Origin: Cysteiniphilum halobium
Lineage (GTDB): Bacteria; Pseudomonadota; Gammaproteobacteria; Francisellales; Francisellaceae
Direction of reading: 5' to 3'
Length of the DNA stretch: 64,000 nucleotides
Assembly: GCF_003574425.1 (NCBI RefSeq)
Contig: NZ_QLIU01000030.1
Coordinates: 35,347 to 99,346, forward strand
The notes beneath the pieces are model-generated. The model did no database searches. It was not told where the DNA came from and saw only the letters and a list, made by a program, of their open reading frames with translations. Both the position numbers and the translations under genes were made by a program. Positions 1 to 8,721 of the stretch are shown here, one piece after another. Every line of letters starts with the position of its first letter. Positions within the stretch are counted from its first letter, which is position 1.

Positions 1-380
1 GTGGCTTATCACGCCTAAGCTGAAGTCAGTGGTGTTGATGTTATTTTAGGCTATGCCAGACGCTACTATATTGAGCCTGTCTTTGATGATGTGAAGAACA
101 GATGGGGTTGGAAAAATGCTTGGCACAAACCAGACAGGTATTACATCGCTGGACGCATTTGATCTTTGCAGCCTATGCGTTACCAAAATTACTTGTTTTG
201 AAACTTGCTGATTGGAAGTTTGATCTTAATGTTATTCCCTGGAGGCAGAGTTAACCGATGACGGCTGGGTTAGTACGAATATGGCTTTGGCGTATTTTTT
301 CGCAGTTTGAAATTAGGACTGGTGTACAAAAGCAAGAAAATTCACTATCCCAATTCTGCAGGCAAACCGTGCTAGTCATA
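1..380 (+). pseudogene. Decayed IS transposase remnant (DDE type)
   Basis: Reading + strand, a fragment around bases 30-165 contains YYIEPVFDDVKNRWGW followed by NAWHKP, which resembles the catalytic-glutamate region of DDE transposases of the IS4-like groups (YSIEPxFxxLKxxWGxxxAWQQ). The frame is broken by stops before (TAA near 17) and after (TGA near 163), and further degenerate transposase-like sequence may extend to about 380. The 5' end is cut by the window edge. No terminal inverted repeat could be identified. Bases 381-500 hold nothing else that I can recognise. The identification rests on one motif, so the family is uncertain; that it is non-functional is clear. Confidence 0.55.
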
Positions 381-500
381 GAAAAGTAGATAAAGCTGCT
401 TAAAAGCTTAGTTGCGTGAGCTAGCAAGTAAATCGACTGATTGATAATTTAATGTGTAAAACTCTAAACTTCAGAACTAGAACAAAATAACAACAAATTA

Positions 501-3203
501 TTAAAAATGACTCATGCGACAAACAATAGCAAACTCACAATACTGGCAACTACTTGCCGAAGGTGTGACCATCGATTCTCCCGCGACAAAATCAGACATT
601 TGTTTTTGCAACTGAGCTTGCCAATAATACTTTAGCGCCATGTAATTTTGTGGCATATCATCTGCTACTTTCTTTATAGGATAAGCTTTTGGCTCACCCG
701 CCATTATCCAATCATCAATACTTGAGATACTTTGTAACCCTATCTTAGCACCATTTATTATAGCAACAGCTACCGCATCGGCATCTTCATAGATAGCATA
801 TAATGGCAATTGTGACTCAGTAATTGGTGATTTTAGTAAATCGCTAATCTGATAACTTTTAGACGTTTTATAATCAATCACTACGGTATGATTATCCGCC
901 AATCGATCAACTCGATCCAGACGCAATTTAAGCGTGACACCAGCAATTGTACATTCTAACTCTTTTTCAAGTGCCACAACCTCAAATGATGCTTGACGCA
1001 ACTTCTCATAATCAAGCCATTGTAAGATTATCTCTTGCAAACGCGTTATTTCAACCTCTTTAATTAATGCTGGCAGTATATTGATTAATGCCACATGTTT
1101 ATTCAACGCCGATTTGACATGCTGTTTTATTACTTCAACTAAAACATCTTTTGCAGTATTGATTAAGTTGTCAGATGTTCTTAATTGTCGCCATACTTGC
1201 TCTAATACATGATGAATAATCAACCCCTTCTCGAGGGCTGATAGTATCGGTTTATGTGTCTTATCCGCATCAAGATGCAACCGATGAATCAACGCCGCGC
1301 GATACGGACACTCAGCAAAATTTTTAAAAACTTGTGAGCCACCCTTGACCTGTTGACAGCTGTCAGCGATTATTGCTTGCAAGGTATTATCCTCAAAGAC
1401 AGCAAACTGAATAGGCACATCCGCTTTATCATCAGATTTTGTATGATCATAATGAATCTCAGCTAAATTCATTAATAAAGGTGAACATGTTTGTATTTTT
1501 TCATCATTTAATAAAGCATAACTAAAATAAATATTTTTCGCCTGCTTTGTTAGACGTTTGGTAATTGTCTTAGCAAATTGAAGCTCACGCTCAACACTAG
1601 AATGCGGCATTGACTTTGATCTTTGTAGCGACAAAGGTAAATAAGGGTTCATATTAGCAAAGCTTGGCCAATTGTTATCGTTCATCCTGATGACAAAAAG
1701 ATGATCAAAGTAGATTTCTGTTGCCTCAAGCACACCTAAAATATGTACGTGTGGGTTATACTTTGTTTCCGTTTGAAAAAGTGTGTTGCTTACTAAGTTT
1801 TGTAACTCTATTAACCACTGATCAAACGTAAGATGGACGTCTAAACGCATTAATATAATAAGCTTATTAAGTAGTTTATAAAATTGCGCCAAAGCCTGAT
1901 GCTCTATACTCGTTAGTTTACATTGATCAAGATATCCAAGTATCGCAATGGCTTGTTGTAACTTTTCAATAAAGGTAAAGGCTGTGAGTTTACATCCTTG
2001 CTTTTGTGATTGATGAAAGCTCATCATATTAGTGATAGTTTCTAATAAGATAGGATCACAATCATCCGTAAATAACTTAAGTTTAACCAGTTTGCCAAAT
2101 TTAATTGATTCAGGCACTTTGGATTTAAGTGCTTGCAGCTTCTGATATCTTTGTACTTTGTAATCATCATACCCTTTAAGATAGCTTGAGCTAAGTACCA
2201 GTTTAATCTCATCAAAGTTTACAATTTTATCAAGCTTAAGCCATAACATAAGCTGATAAATAATCCCTTGGTGTAATAAGCTTTCACCACCTGATATGGT
2301 ATATTCACGCATGCTGTTATCTAACAGTGGATTTTGCTTGGCTTGAGTAGTAATAAAATACTGATCAAATACATTAACTAGAGAATTAAATTGCGCCTGC
2401 AAATCTGGTACAATTACACCAATGGTGGCTTGTGGTTGACTTTGACTTAACTCAAACACTGCTTTAGCAACCTTTTCAATTTCAAATTTATCCTCAAGAT
2501 ATTCGGTAATTTCAATATGGCTTGTCGTGTCCATTAAGCCCCACGTCTCTATAGCGATATGAAGTTCAGATGTACAATACGCTAAAAACATCTTCATTTG
2601 AGGTGTCACGGTATCAAAGCCCACTAAGATAATTTTCTGATAGCTAAAATAATTCACTGTCTTAGTTAACACCTCACTTCTTGCTAAAAGCTCTGTTATC
2701 AACCGTGATTTATCCGTCCAGTTATATTCCGTCAAAGTATTTTGGTAGCGTCCAATCCATTGTAAAAACAAACGAATATTCTTATTATCTGACTGATTTT
2801 CAATATCTGCTACCCTCAAACGCCATTGCTGTAACAATTGCCATGCACTAAACACAAGTTTTACTTGATGTGCATTGGGCATAAAAACATTCTCGTCTTC
2901 TTTAAGATAAGTCAACAGCAGAAATCGTGCTTCATCATCACTGATTAGATTAGGTAAAGAGCTATCTAACATTTGTGCATGAGCGTATAAAGCATCAATA
3001 AACCCATCAAAACTCATACAAACATCACGCAATACAACATATTGTTTTCGTGTACGTGCATAGTTTAAATACAGTGTGGTTAAATGATCTTTTAAGCGGG
3101 TATTTGCAGTAATAACAATTGTTGTGTCATTGATTTGGTTGAACAATCTAAGATAGTGACTGACATCTTTGTCATCATTTAATTGATTTTGTGCATCAAG
3201 CAT
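501..3203 (-). CDS. RecB-type PD-(D/E)XK nuclease, probable DNA repair protein (TIGR03623-like)
   Basis: The 900-residue product looks like the stand-alone 'probable DNA repair protein' family related to AddB/RecB. The C-terminal third is a PD-(D/E)XK exonuclease domain: FAECPYRAALIHRL opens it, TVVIDYKTSK carries the catalytic D and K, and CQYCEFAIVCR near the C-terminus, with the upstream Cys, gives the four cysteines that bind a 4Fe-4S cluster in AddB-type nucleases. The N-terminal two thirds resemble an inactivated UvrD-like helicase; I see no Walker A motif. The start overlaps the uspA stop by 8 bases, so the two are probably co-transcribed and translationally coupled. No addA-like helicase partner is adjacent. 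Role in double-strand break processing is inferred from the family. Confidence 0.75.
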   Translation of the reverse strand: MLDAQNQLNDDKDVSHYLRLFNQINDTTIVITANTRLKDHLTTLYLNYARTRKQYVVLRDVCMSFDGFIDALYAHAQMLDSSLPNLISDDEARFLLLTYLKEDENVFMPNAHQVKLVFSAWQLLQQWRLRVADIENQSDNKNIRLFLQWIGRYQNTLTEYNWTDKSRLITELLARSEVLTKTVNYFSYQKIILVGFDTVTPQMKMFLAYCTSELHIAIETWGLMDTTSHIEITEYLEDKFEIEKVAKAVFELSQSQPQATIGVIVPDLQAQFNSLVNVFDQYFITTQAKQNPLLDNSMREYTISGGESLLHQGIIYQLMLWLKLDKIVNFDEIKLVLSSSYLKGYDDYKVQRYQKLQALKSKVPESIKFGKLVKLKLFTDDCDPILLETITNMMSFHQSQKQGCKLTAFTFIEKLQQAIAILGYLDQCKLTSIEHQALAQFYKLLNKLIILMRLDVHLTFDQWLIELQNLVSNTLFQTETKYNPHVHILGVLEATEIYFDHLFVIRMNDNNWPSFANMNPYLPLSLQRSKSMPHSSVERELQFAKTITKRLTKQAKNIYFSYALLNDEKIQTCSPLLMNLAEIHYDHTKSDDKADVPIQFAVFEDNTLQAIIADSCQQVKGGSQVFKNFAECPYRAALIHRLHLDADKTHKPILSALEKGLIIHHVLEQVWRQLRTSDNLINTAKDVLVEVIKQHVKSALNKHVALINILPALIKEVEITRLQEIILQWLDYEKLRQASFEVVALEKELECTIAGVTLKLRLDRVDRLADNHTVVIDYKTSKSYQISDLLKSPITESQLPLYAIYEDADAVAVAIINGAKIGLQSISSIDDWIMAGEPKAYPIKKVADDMPQNYMALKYYWQAQLQKQMSDFVAGESMVTPSASSCQYCEFAIVCRMSHF

Positions 3204-3627
3204 TTTTTAGTATAACCACATCACAAGGTGCATTATTAGAAATCTTACTGGCAACTGAACCCATACGCCCAAAAACACCATGATGATGGCCATTGAGAAT
3301 CAAAAGATCAATGTTATGTTCTTCAATATATTCAATAATGCCATCCGCTACAGAATCCGCATCAATCACTTTGCAGATAACATGATTGTGTTTTGCAATA
3401 TTTACGGTGACCTCAGTAAACTTTTGTGTCAAACGATCTTTAATTAACTGATTGGGCGTTTTTTCGGAAACACCAGCACCATACCCATAATCAAAAACCG
3501 TTTTATGAACGCTAACAACATGCAAATTTGCTTTTTTGGTTTTAGCATAGTCAACTAAATGCGCCAATACTTTTTCCACATCATCATTGACATCAACCGC
3601 ATAAATAATATTTCGGTATTCAAACAT
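3196..3627 (-). CDS. uspA: Universal stress protein, UspA family
   Basis: A 143-residue single-domain protein of normal Usp length. It begins with the first strand IIYAVDVNDDVEKVL and ends with the nucleotide-site segment GHHHGVFGRMGSVASKI and CDVVILK, most like the E. coli UspA class (GHHxxFxxxLMS) and less like the G-2X-G-9X-G(S/T) ATP-binding class. A strong AAGGAG ribosome site lies just upstream of the ATG. First gene of a two-gene unit with the downstream nuclease gene. The pairing of a stress protein with a DNA repair nuclease is compatible with stress-induced expression, but that is inference. Confidence 0.88.
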   Translation of the reverse strand: MFEYRNIIYAVDVNDDVEKVLAHLVDYAKTKKANLHVVSVHKTVFDYGYGAGVSEKTPNQLIKDRLTQKFTEVTVNIAKHNHVICKVIDADSVADGIIEYIEEHNIDLLILNGHHHGVFGRMGSVASKISNNAPCDVVILKNA

Positions 3628-3813
3628 TTATATCTCCTTTTTATTTTTATTGAAGTTACATCGTTTTTTTATTCTACTACACTCTATTATTATGCCCTTG
3701 AAATGATGGTCAAGAGAATACTTTGAATGAATCTTTTTACTTCAATCTAATTTTAGCTACAATATTCTTGTTTTCTGCTTTGAATTAATTAAAAAATTAA
3801 TAAAGGAAAAGCC

Positions 3814-5880
3814 ATGGATAAGGATTTAAGTTTTTTATGCAACACACCATTAGCAGCCGATGCCAGTGCTATCAAACAACTACTTATCAGTAAGTTATTG
3901 CCACAAATAAAATGGCAACAAATAACACAGCATTATTTAAGTCCACTGGTCCCCTTTAATATCCATTATAGGCTTTATGAAATTTGTTATGCTAAAACAG
4001 ATTTTAAGCCCATTTGGCTGCCAGATAATGAAACAAAGACAAATAGCTACTTAGGCAGATGGCTTAATAAGCTGAAATTTTCTGACATCTCTCAATTTTA
4101 TCAATATAGTATTGACTCCCCACAGGACTTCTGGGGACAAGCCATCGCTGACTTGAATTTATCTTATACAAAAAAACCTTTAACTAGCTTTGATATGTCA
4201 TTATTTCCACACACGCCAACCTGGCTACCTGGTGCTTGTTTTAATATTGCTGATTGCTGTATTAATGTTGCAGATAATATCGTATCAAAGCCTGCAATTA
4301 TTTATAAAGGCATGCGGGATGGTAAATGTATTGAGCAAACAATGAATTATGCCGAACTTCAAGACCTAGTGCACACAATTGCCACAGGATTTAAACAACA
4401 CTATCAATTAAACCCAAAGGATACAGTTGCCATTATTATGCCGATGAATATTGAGGCGGTGGCAACTTATTTGGCCGTTATCTATCTTGGTGCGAGTGTT
4501 GTTTCAATTGCTGATAGTTTTTCTGAAAGTGAAATTGATAAAAGACTAAGTACCAGTAATTGCAAACTAGTAGTCACACAAGATGTGATTACTCGAGGCA
4601 ATAAAACACTGAAGCTTTATCAAAAGATCATGAATTGTCAGGTTTCATCAATTATCTGTTTAAACACTAAAAGTCAAAGTGTGAGTTTACGTGCCAATGA
4701 TATGCTCTTTGACGATCTGTTAAATAAAAACAACTCAAATATAACACCCACGCCTTATCTCCACAATGCGCAGGGGGTTATAAATATTTTATTCTCCTCC
4801 GGTACGACAGGTACAGCTAAAGCGATTGTTTGGGAACAAAGTACGGCTCTTAAGGTAGCAACTGATGCTAAGCTTTATATGGATACTAATGAAGAAGATA
4901 TCTGGGCATGGCCGACAAGCCTTGGTTGGATGATGGGACCATGGCTTGTGTTTACCGTCTTTTTAAATCGTGCAACGATGGCATTAACTGAAGATTTATC
5001 AACCTCCCTTGAGTTTGCTCAGTTTATTGAGAGAACTCAAGTCACTAAACTAGGCGTGATTCCTAGCATTGTCAATGCTTGGCATAAAAATGCTGTGCTA
5101 GAACAGGTTAACTGGCAGCATATTAAGCTCTTTGCCAGCACCGGTGAAGCATCCAATGTTGAAGATATGTTTTATTTATCTTTGCATGCTCACTATAAAC
5201 CAATCATTGAATATTGTGGCGGCACCGAGATTGGTGGTGCTTATATCAGCTCGACACTCTTGCAAGCGAATGCCCCTGCACAGTTTTCACAAGTATGCTT
5301 TGGTATTGAGCTTATACTTTTAGATGAGAATCAAAAGATTTTGCTACAAAGTGGCAAGGTAATTGGAGAAGCTGCATTAAGCTCTTGCGCATTAGGCCTA
5401 TCTAATCGCTTATTAAATGCTGATAACAATGATATCTATTATAATGGTATGCCACTTTATAATGGCAAACCACTGCGTAGACATGGCGATTTGTTAAAAC
5501 GCTCAGCTAATGGTTACTACCATTCATTAGGACGTGCTGACAATACCATGAATTTAGGCGGCATTAAAACCTCTAGCGCTGAAATTGAACAGGTGCTTCT
5601 AAATTTGGAAGGTATTTATGAGTTAGCCGCAGTTGCAGTGAATAATGAGACAAAAGGGATATCTAAGCTGGTAATATATGTCGTACCAATGGTACCGCTA
5701 GATATTTGTCAACTAAAAATTCAAATGCAAGCACTACTGAAAGAATATTTAAATCCATTGTTTAAAATAAACGATGTTATTTTAATTGAAAAACTGCCAA
5801 GAACGGCAAGCAACAAAGTCATACATCGTGAATTAAAAGCGCATTATGCGCAGTATTGTCAAAACAGTACGTGTTGCTAA
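3814..5880 (+). CDS. Acyl-CoA/acyl-acid synthetase, AMP-forming (plant AAE17/AAE18-like)
   Basis: A 688-residue ANL-superfamily enzyme that should adenylate a carboxylic acid and transfer it to CoA. The P-loop signature is LFSSGTTGTAKAI (about residue 325), the A5 region is YCGGTEIGGAYI, and the hinge is GRADNTMNLGGIKTSSAEIE; a catalytic Lys occurs near the C-terminus in RTASNKVIHREL. Segments such as FASTGEASNV, RLLNADN, GMPLYNGKPLRRHGD and WPTSLGWMMGP match the peroxisomal plant acyl-activating enzymes AAE17/18 better than ordinary acetyl-CoA or acetoacetyl-CoA synthetases, as far as I can recall those sequences. Length is near that of AAE17/18 and acetoacetyl-CoA synthetase. Strong AAAGGA site upstream. 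Stands alone, convergent with ftsZ. Substrate not predictable from sequence. Confidence 0.78.
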   Translation: MDKDLSFLCNTPLAADASAIKQLLISKLLPQIKWQQITQHYLSPLVPFNIHYRLYEICYAKTDFKPIWLPDNETKTNSYLGRWLNKLKFSDISQFYQYSIDSPQDFWGQAIADLNLSYTKKPLTSFDMSLFPHTPTWLPGACFNIADCCINVADNIVSKPAIIYKGMRDGKCIEQTMNYAELQDLVHTIATGFKQHYQLNPKDTVAIIMPMNIEAVATYLAVIYLGASVVSIADSFSESEIDKRLSTSNCKLVVTQDVITRGNKTLKLYQKIMNCQVSSIICLNTKSQSVSLRANDMLFDDLLNKNNSNITPTPYLHNAQGVINILFSSGTTGTAKAIVWEQSTALKVATDAKLYMDTNEEDIWAWPTSLGWMMGPWLVFTVFLNRATMALTEDLSTSLEFAQFIERTQVTKLGVIPSIVNAWHKNAVLEQVNWQHIKLFASTGEASNVEDMFYLSLHAHYKPIIEYCGGTEIGGAYISSTLLQANAPAQFSQVCFGIELILLDENQKILLQSGKVIGEAALSSCALGLSNRLLNADNNDIYYNGMPLYNGKPLRRHGDLLKRSANGYYHSLGRADNTMNLGGIKTSSAEIEQVLLNLEGIYELAAVAVNNETKGISKLVIYVVPMVPLDICQLKIQMQALLKEYLNPLFKINDVILIEKLPRTASNKVIHRELKAHYAQYCQNSTCC

Positions 5881-5890
5881 CTAAAGTTTG

Positions 5891-6976
5891 TTAGTTTGTA
5901 TCAGGATTGGCTTTACGCGCCAAGGTTTGCCCTTCGGTTAAGCTATTTTGGTTAGATTGTGTCTGTGTTTTCACCTGACGAATCGTATTATAGCGTTCAG
6001 TCGTCACATCAACATCAAAGCCGGTTGCAATAATGGTAATATCAACATTATCGCCCATATCTTCTTTGATTGAGGTACCAATAATAACTGGCGCATCTGC
6101 TGAGGCAATTTCTGCCACTCGATCACCTAACTCAGTAAACTCGCCTAAAGAAATATCATTACTAGAGGTGACACATACCAATAAACCTTTGGCATCTTTA
6201 AGTTCGATGTCTTCCAACAAGTCACAAGAGACAGCTTTATCAACAGCTTTTAAAATACGATCCTCACCACCGGCGTGCCCCGTGCCAATAACTGCCAAAC
6301 CAGGCGAGGCCATAACTGTTTTGACATCCGCAAAGTCAACGTTAATGTGACCTGGTGTACGAATGATCCCAGTCATTGATGACATAGCATTATAAAGCAC
6401 ATCATTGGCAGCATGAAAAGCCTCCATTAAGGTTGTTCTATCCCCTAATGATTTACGTAGTTTATCATTAGGAATGACAATTAATGAATTAACATGTTCC
6501 TGAAGCGCTGAAATACCTTGTCTGGCAATCACTTCACGACGACGCCCTTCAAAGGAAAAAGGTGTCGTCACTACACCAACCGTAACAATACCTTTACGTT
6601 TTGCAACTTCTGCAATAACTCCAGCGGCTCCCGTACCTGTACCACCACCCATACCAGCAGTAATAAACAACATATCGCAATTAGCGATTGCTTCTTCAAT
6701 ATGATGCATGCTTTCTTGCGCTGCTTTAAGCCCCACTTCAGGATTAGCACCTGCTCCTAACCCTTTAGAAATGAATTCACCAATTTGGACTTTATGTGGC
6801 GATAAATTCTTATCAAGTGCCTGTTTATCGGTGTTCATAGCATATATTTGCGCACCTTGCAGTCCTCTTTCCACCATGTAGCTTACAGCGTTACCGCCTC
6901 CACCACCAACACCAATTACTTTAATGCGACCATGTTCAAAACCACTTGAATATTGTTCATGTTCTGATTTTGTCAT
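5891..6976 (-). CDS. ftsZ: Cell division GTPase FtsZ (divergent C-terminus)
   Basis: Tubulin-like GTPase that forms the division ring. GGGGGNAV near the N-terminus, the signature GGGTGTGAA (about residue 112), NFSFEGRRR-like PFSFEGRRR, IPNDKL and NVDFADV are all present, so the GTPase core and T7 synergy loop look functional. After the core (ATGFDVD) there is only a roughly 40-residue tail ending RKANPDTN; the conserved C-terminal peptide (DIPxFLR-like) that binds FtsA and ZipA is absent. The gene is alone, not preceded by ftsQ-ftsA or followed by lpxC, so it is either displaced from the dcw cluster or a second paralogue. GAGGAG lies 2 bases before a first ATG (6979) and 5 before the second (6976); I prefer the second. 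Confidence 0.9.
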   Translation of the reverse strand: MTKSEHEQYSSGFEHGRIKVIGVGGGGGNAVSYMVERGLQGAQIYAMNTDKQALDKNLSPHKVQIGEFISKGLGAGANPEVGLKAAQESMHHIEEAIANCDMLFITAGMGGGTGTGAAGVIAEVAKRKGIVTVGVVTTPFSFEGRRREVIARQGISALQEHVNSLIVIPNDKLRKSLGDRTTLMEAFHAANDVLYNAMSSMTGIIRTPGHINVDFADVKTVMASPGLAVIGTGHAGGEDRILKAVDKAVSCDLLEDIELKDAKGLLVCVTSSNDISLGEFTELGDRVAEIASADAPVIIGTSIKEDMGDNVDITIIATGFDVDVTTERYNTIRQVKTQTQSNQNSLTEGQTLARKANPDTN

Positions 6977-7021
6977 CATTTCTCCTCAACTTTTCCCTTA
7001 ACTAAATCGCTATAGTATATA

Positions 7022-7090
7022 CGTAAATACGCTAAAATAACGATATTTCTGCGCTTTCATTGTAAAATCTTTCGTAAATAAAACGTAAAT
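7022..7090. promoter_or_regulatory. Three direct CGTAAAT repeats between ftsZ and phaR
   Basis: The heptamer CGTAAAT occurs at 7022-7028, 7073-7079 and 7084-7090 in the shared upstream region of the divergent ftsZ and phaR genes. The last two copies are 11 bases apart, about one helical turn, an arrangement typical of a regulator site. No known regulator is recognised and the region is AT-rich, so chance is possible. Confidence 0.25.
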
Positions 7091-7200
7091 TTAGACAAAT
7101 TATTTTTTGCGTAGTGTATTTGCTTTTCTCATATATTGATAATAAGTAATTTATGTTACACTGCATTCAAGTAAATTTGCTAGATGATGGGAATTTTTTC

Positions 7201-7671
7201 ATGGAAAAGCAATACGATAAAGCCAGAGTCAGGCTCATTAAAAAATATCCTAATCGACGCTTGTATGATACGCAAGATAGTTGCTATATCACCGCAGAAG
7301 GTGTGCATAAGCTAATTATTGAGCATGAAAATGTTGTCGTTGTTGAGAATAAAAGTGGTAAAGATATTACGCGTAGCGTATTAATGCAGATCATCAATGA
7401 TCTTGAGGAAAGCAGCCCAAGACAGATGTTTAGTAATGAGTTTTTGGCGCAGATTATTAAATCTTATGGCACAGATATGCAAAATACACTAGTGATGTGT
7501 TTTAACAAAACGCTGGATCTGTATTTAGGGCAAAAACATGCAACTGAAGCCATTACCAAAAAATTAAATACTGCAATGACACCAAGCGACTACTTTAATA
7601 CTACAGCAAGAGAGAATATTGATCGCTGGCAAAAATCTTGGGATAATCTAAAAAGTTCTAAAAAGTCTTAA
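7201..7671 (+). CDS. phaR: PHA/PHB accumulation regulator, PhaR family
   Basis: The N-terminal half carries the PHB/PHA DNA-binding domain: LIKKYPNRRLYDT, CYITAEGVHKLI and ENKSGKDITRSVLMQII are diagnostic. PhaR represses phasin and polyhydroxyalkanoate genes and binds the polymer granule in other proteobacteria. An in-frame ATG lies 48 bases upstream (7153), but the family starts a few residues before KYPNRR and a GGGA sits about 10 bases before the ATG at 7201, so I use the latter (156 residues). No PHA synthase, phasin or depolymerase gene is in the window, so its targets are elsewhere. Divergent from ftsZ across about 220 bases. Confidence 0.87.
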   Translation: MEKQYDKARVRLIKKYPNRRLYDTQDSCYITAEGVHKLIIEHENVVVVENKSGKDITRSVLMQIINDLEESSPRQMFSNEFLAQIIKSYGTDMQNTLVMCFNKTLDLYLGQKHATEAITKKLNTAMTPSDYFNTTARENIDRWQKSWDNLKSSKKS

Positions 7672-7685
7672 AATTTTCCGATGTT

Positions 7686-8621
7686 TTACGCTAATAGGTA
7701 CATAAATAGCGGCAGTGTTACTAATGAAAGCAATGTACTTGAGAAGTAAATGCTGGTTGCCTCCTCTGGTCTTGCGTTCCACTGCACTGCTAACACAGTA
7801 GCAATTGTAGCAGTGGGCATTGCTAATAAATAGACCATCTCCCTTGCAGAATCACCCTGTATTCCAAAAAGAATCACAATAAACCATGCAATAAAACCAC
7901 TAAAAAGGCTCTTCATCAATAGGTTAAATAGCAGTAATTTACTAAATCTTATTTTTGTTCTATAAAGTGCTAATCCTACAGTAAATAAAGAAACAAACAT
8001 ACAGGCTTTAGAAATGCTGTCAATTGAGTTAAAAATTACTTGAGGAATATAATCACTAAATCCACTAAAGCTAGAAATTACACCTATTACAACTGCCAAA
8101 AACATAGGTGTTTTTAACGATCGACTAAAAGCAAATATAAATAGATTCTGTTTACCTCTTTGCCCACCACTGTCAGTTTCTAATAAAATAATAGTAAGCG
8201 GAATTAAGACAATAGATACAATAAAATTTGCTTTTGCTACGGATATAATAGCGCTACTACCAATAACATAAGATAGAAAAGGAATTCCCATTCCACCCAT
8301 ATTAGGGAATGCACATAACATTGACTGCATTGCTGCATTGGATATTCTTTCTTTGAAAAAATACCTACTTGATATAAAAGTAACCAACCATATCAACATC
8401 ATGGCAGTTAAAAATGCCAATAACCAGCGATAATCTAATATATCTGAAGTTTTGGCTTTTGCTGTTTCCATAAATAGTAATGCAGGAAAAACATAAAATG
8501 ACACTAATTTTGCACATACTTTTTTGGCATCAATACCTACTACGCCGAAACGAATAGAACACCAACCAACAAAAATTAAGATAAAAACGGGTAATATGGA
8601 GTTAATGATTTCAATAAGCAT
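7686..8621 (-). CDS. AEC family transporter (auxin efflux carrier superfamily)
   Basis: A 311-residue polytopic membrane protein with about ten hydrophobic segments in two halves. The start MLIEIINSILPVFILIFVGW is a typical AEC N-terminus, and the segment around AFPNMGGMGIPF with the downstream LLAMPTATIATVLAVQW matches the crossover motifs of the permease family. Bacterial members export or import small organic acids such as malate; substrate is unknown here. A GGAG site lies before the ATG. Convergent with phaR and separated by 100 bases from the upstream phosphorylase-esterase gene on the same strand; no terminator stands out between them. Confidence 0.85.
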   Translation of the reverse strand: MLIEIINSILPVFILIFVGWCSIRFGVVGIDAKKVCAKLVSFYVFPALLFMETAKAKTSDILDYRWLLAFLTAMMLIWLVTFISSRYFFKERISNAAMQSMLCAFPNMGGMGIPFLSYVIGSSAIISVAKANFIVSIVLIPLTIILLETDSGGQRGKQNLFIFAFSRSLKTPMFLAVVIGVISSFSGFSDYIPQVIFNSIDSISKACMFVSLFTVGLALYRTKIRFSKLLLFNLLMKSLFSGFIAWFIVILFGIQGDSAREMVYLLAMPTATIATVLAVQWNARPEEATSIYFSSTLLSLVTLPLFMYLLA

Positions 8622-8721
8622 TTTCTACTCCACTACTTGAAAACAAAATAAGTAATTGATTATTTAACATAATGAGCTCCCCCTCTTTGAATAGTATTTT
8701 TTTAAGATACGGATTATTGAT

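Noticed and set aside
3814..5880. Plain acetoacetyl-CoA synthetase
   Set aside because: Length fits, but the motif wording follows AAE17/18-like enzymes more closely; kept as a general acyl-CoA synthetase.
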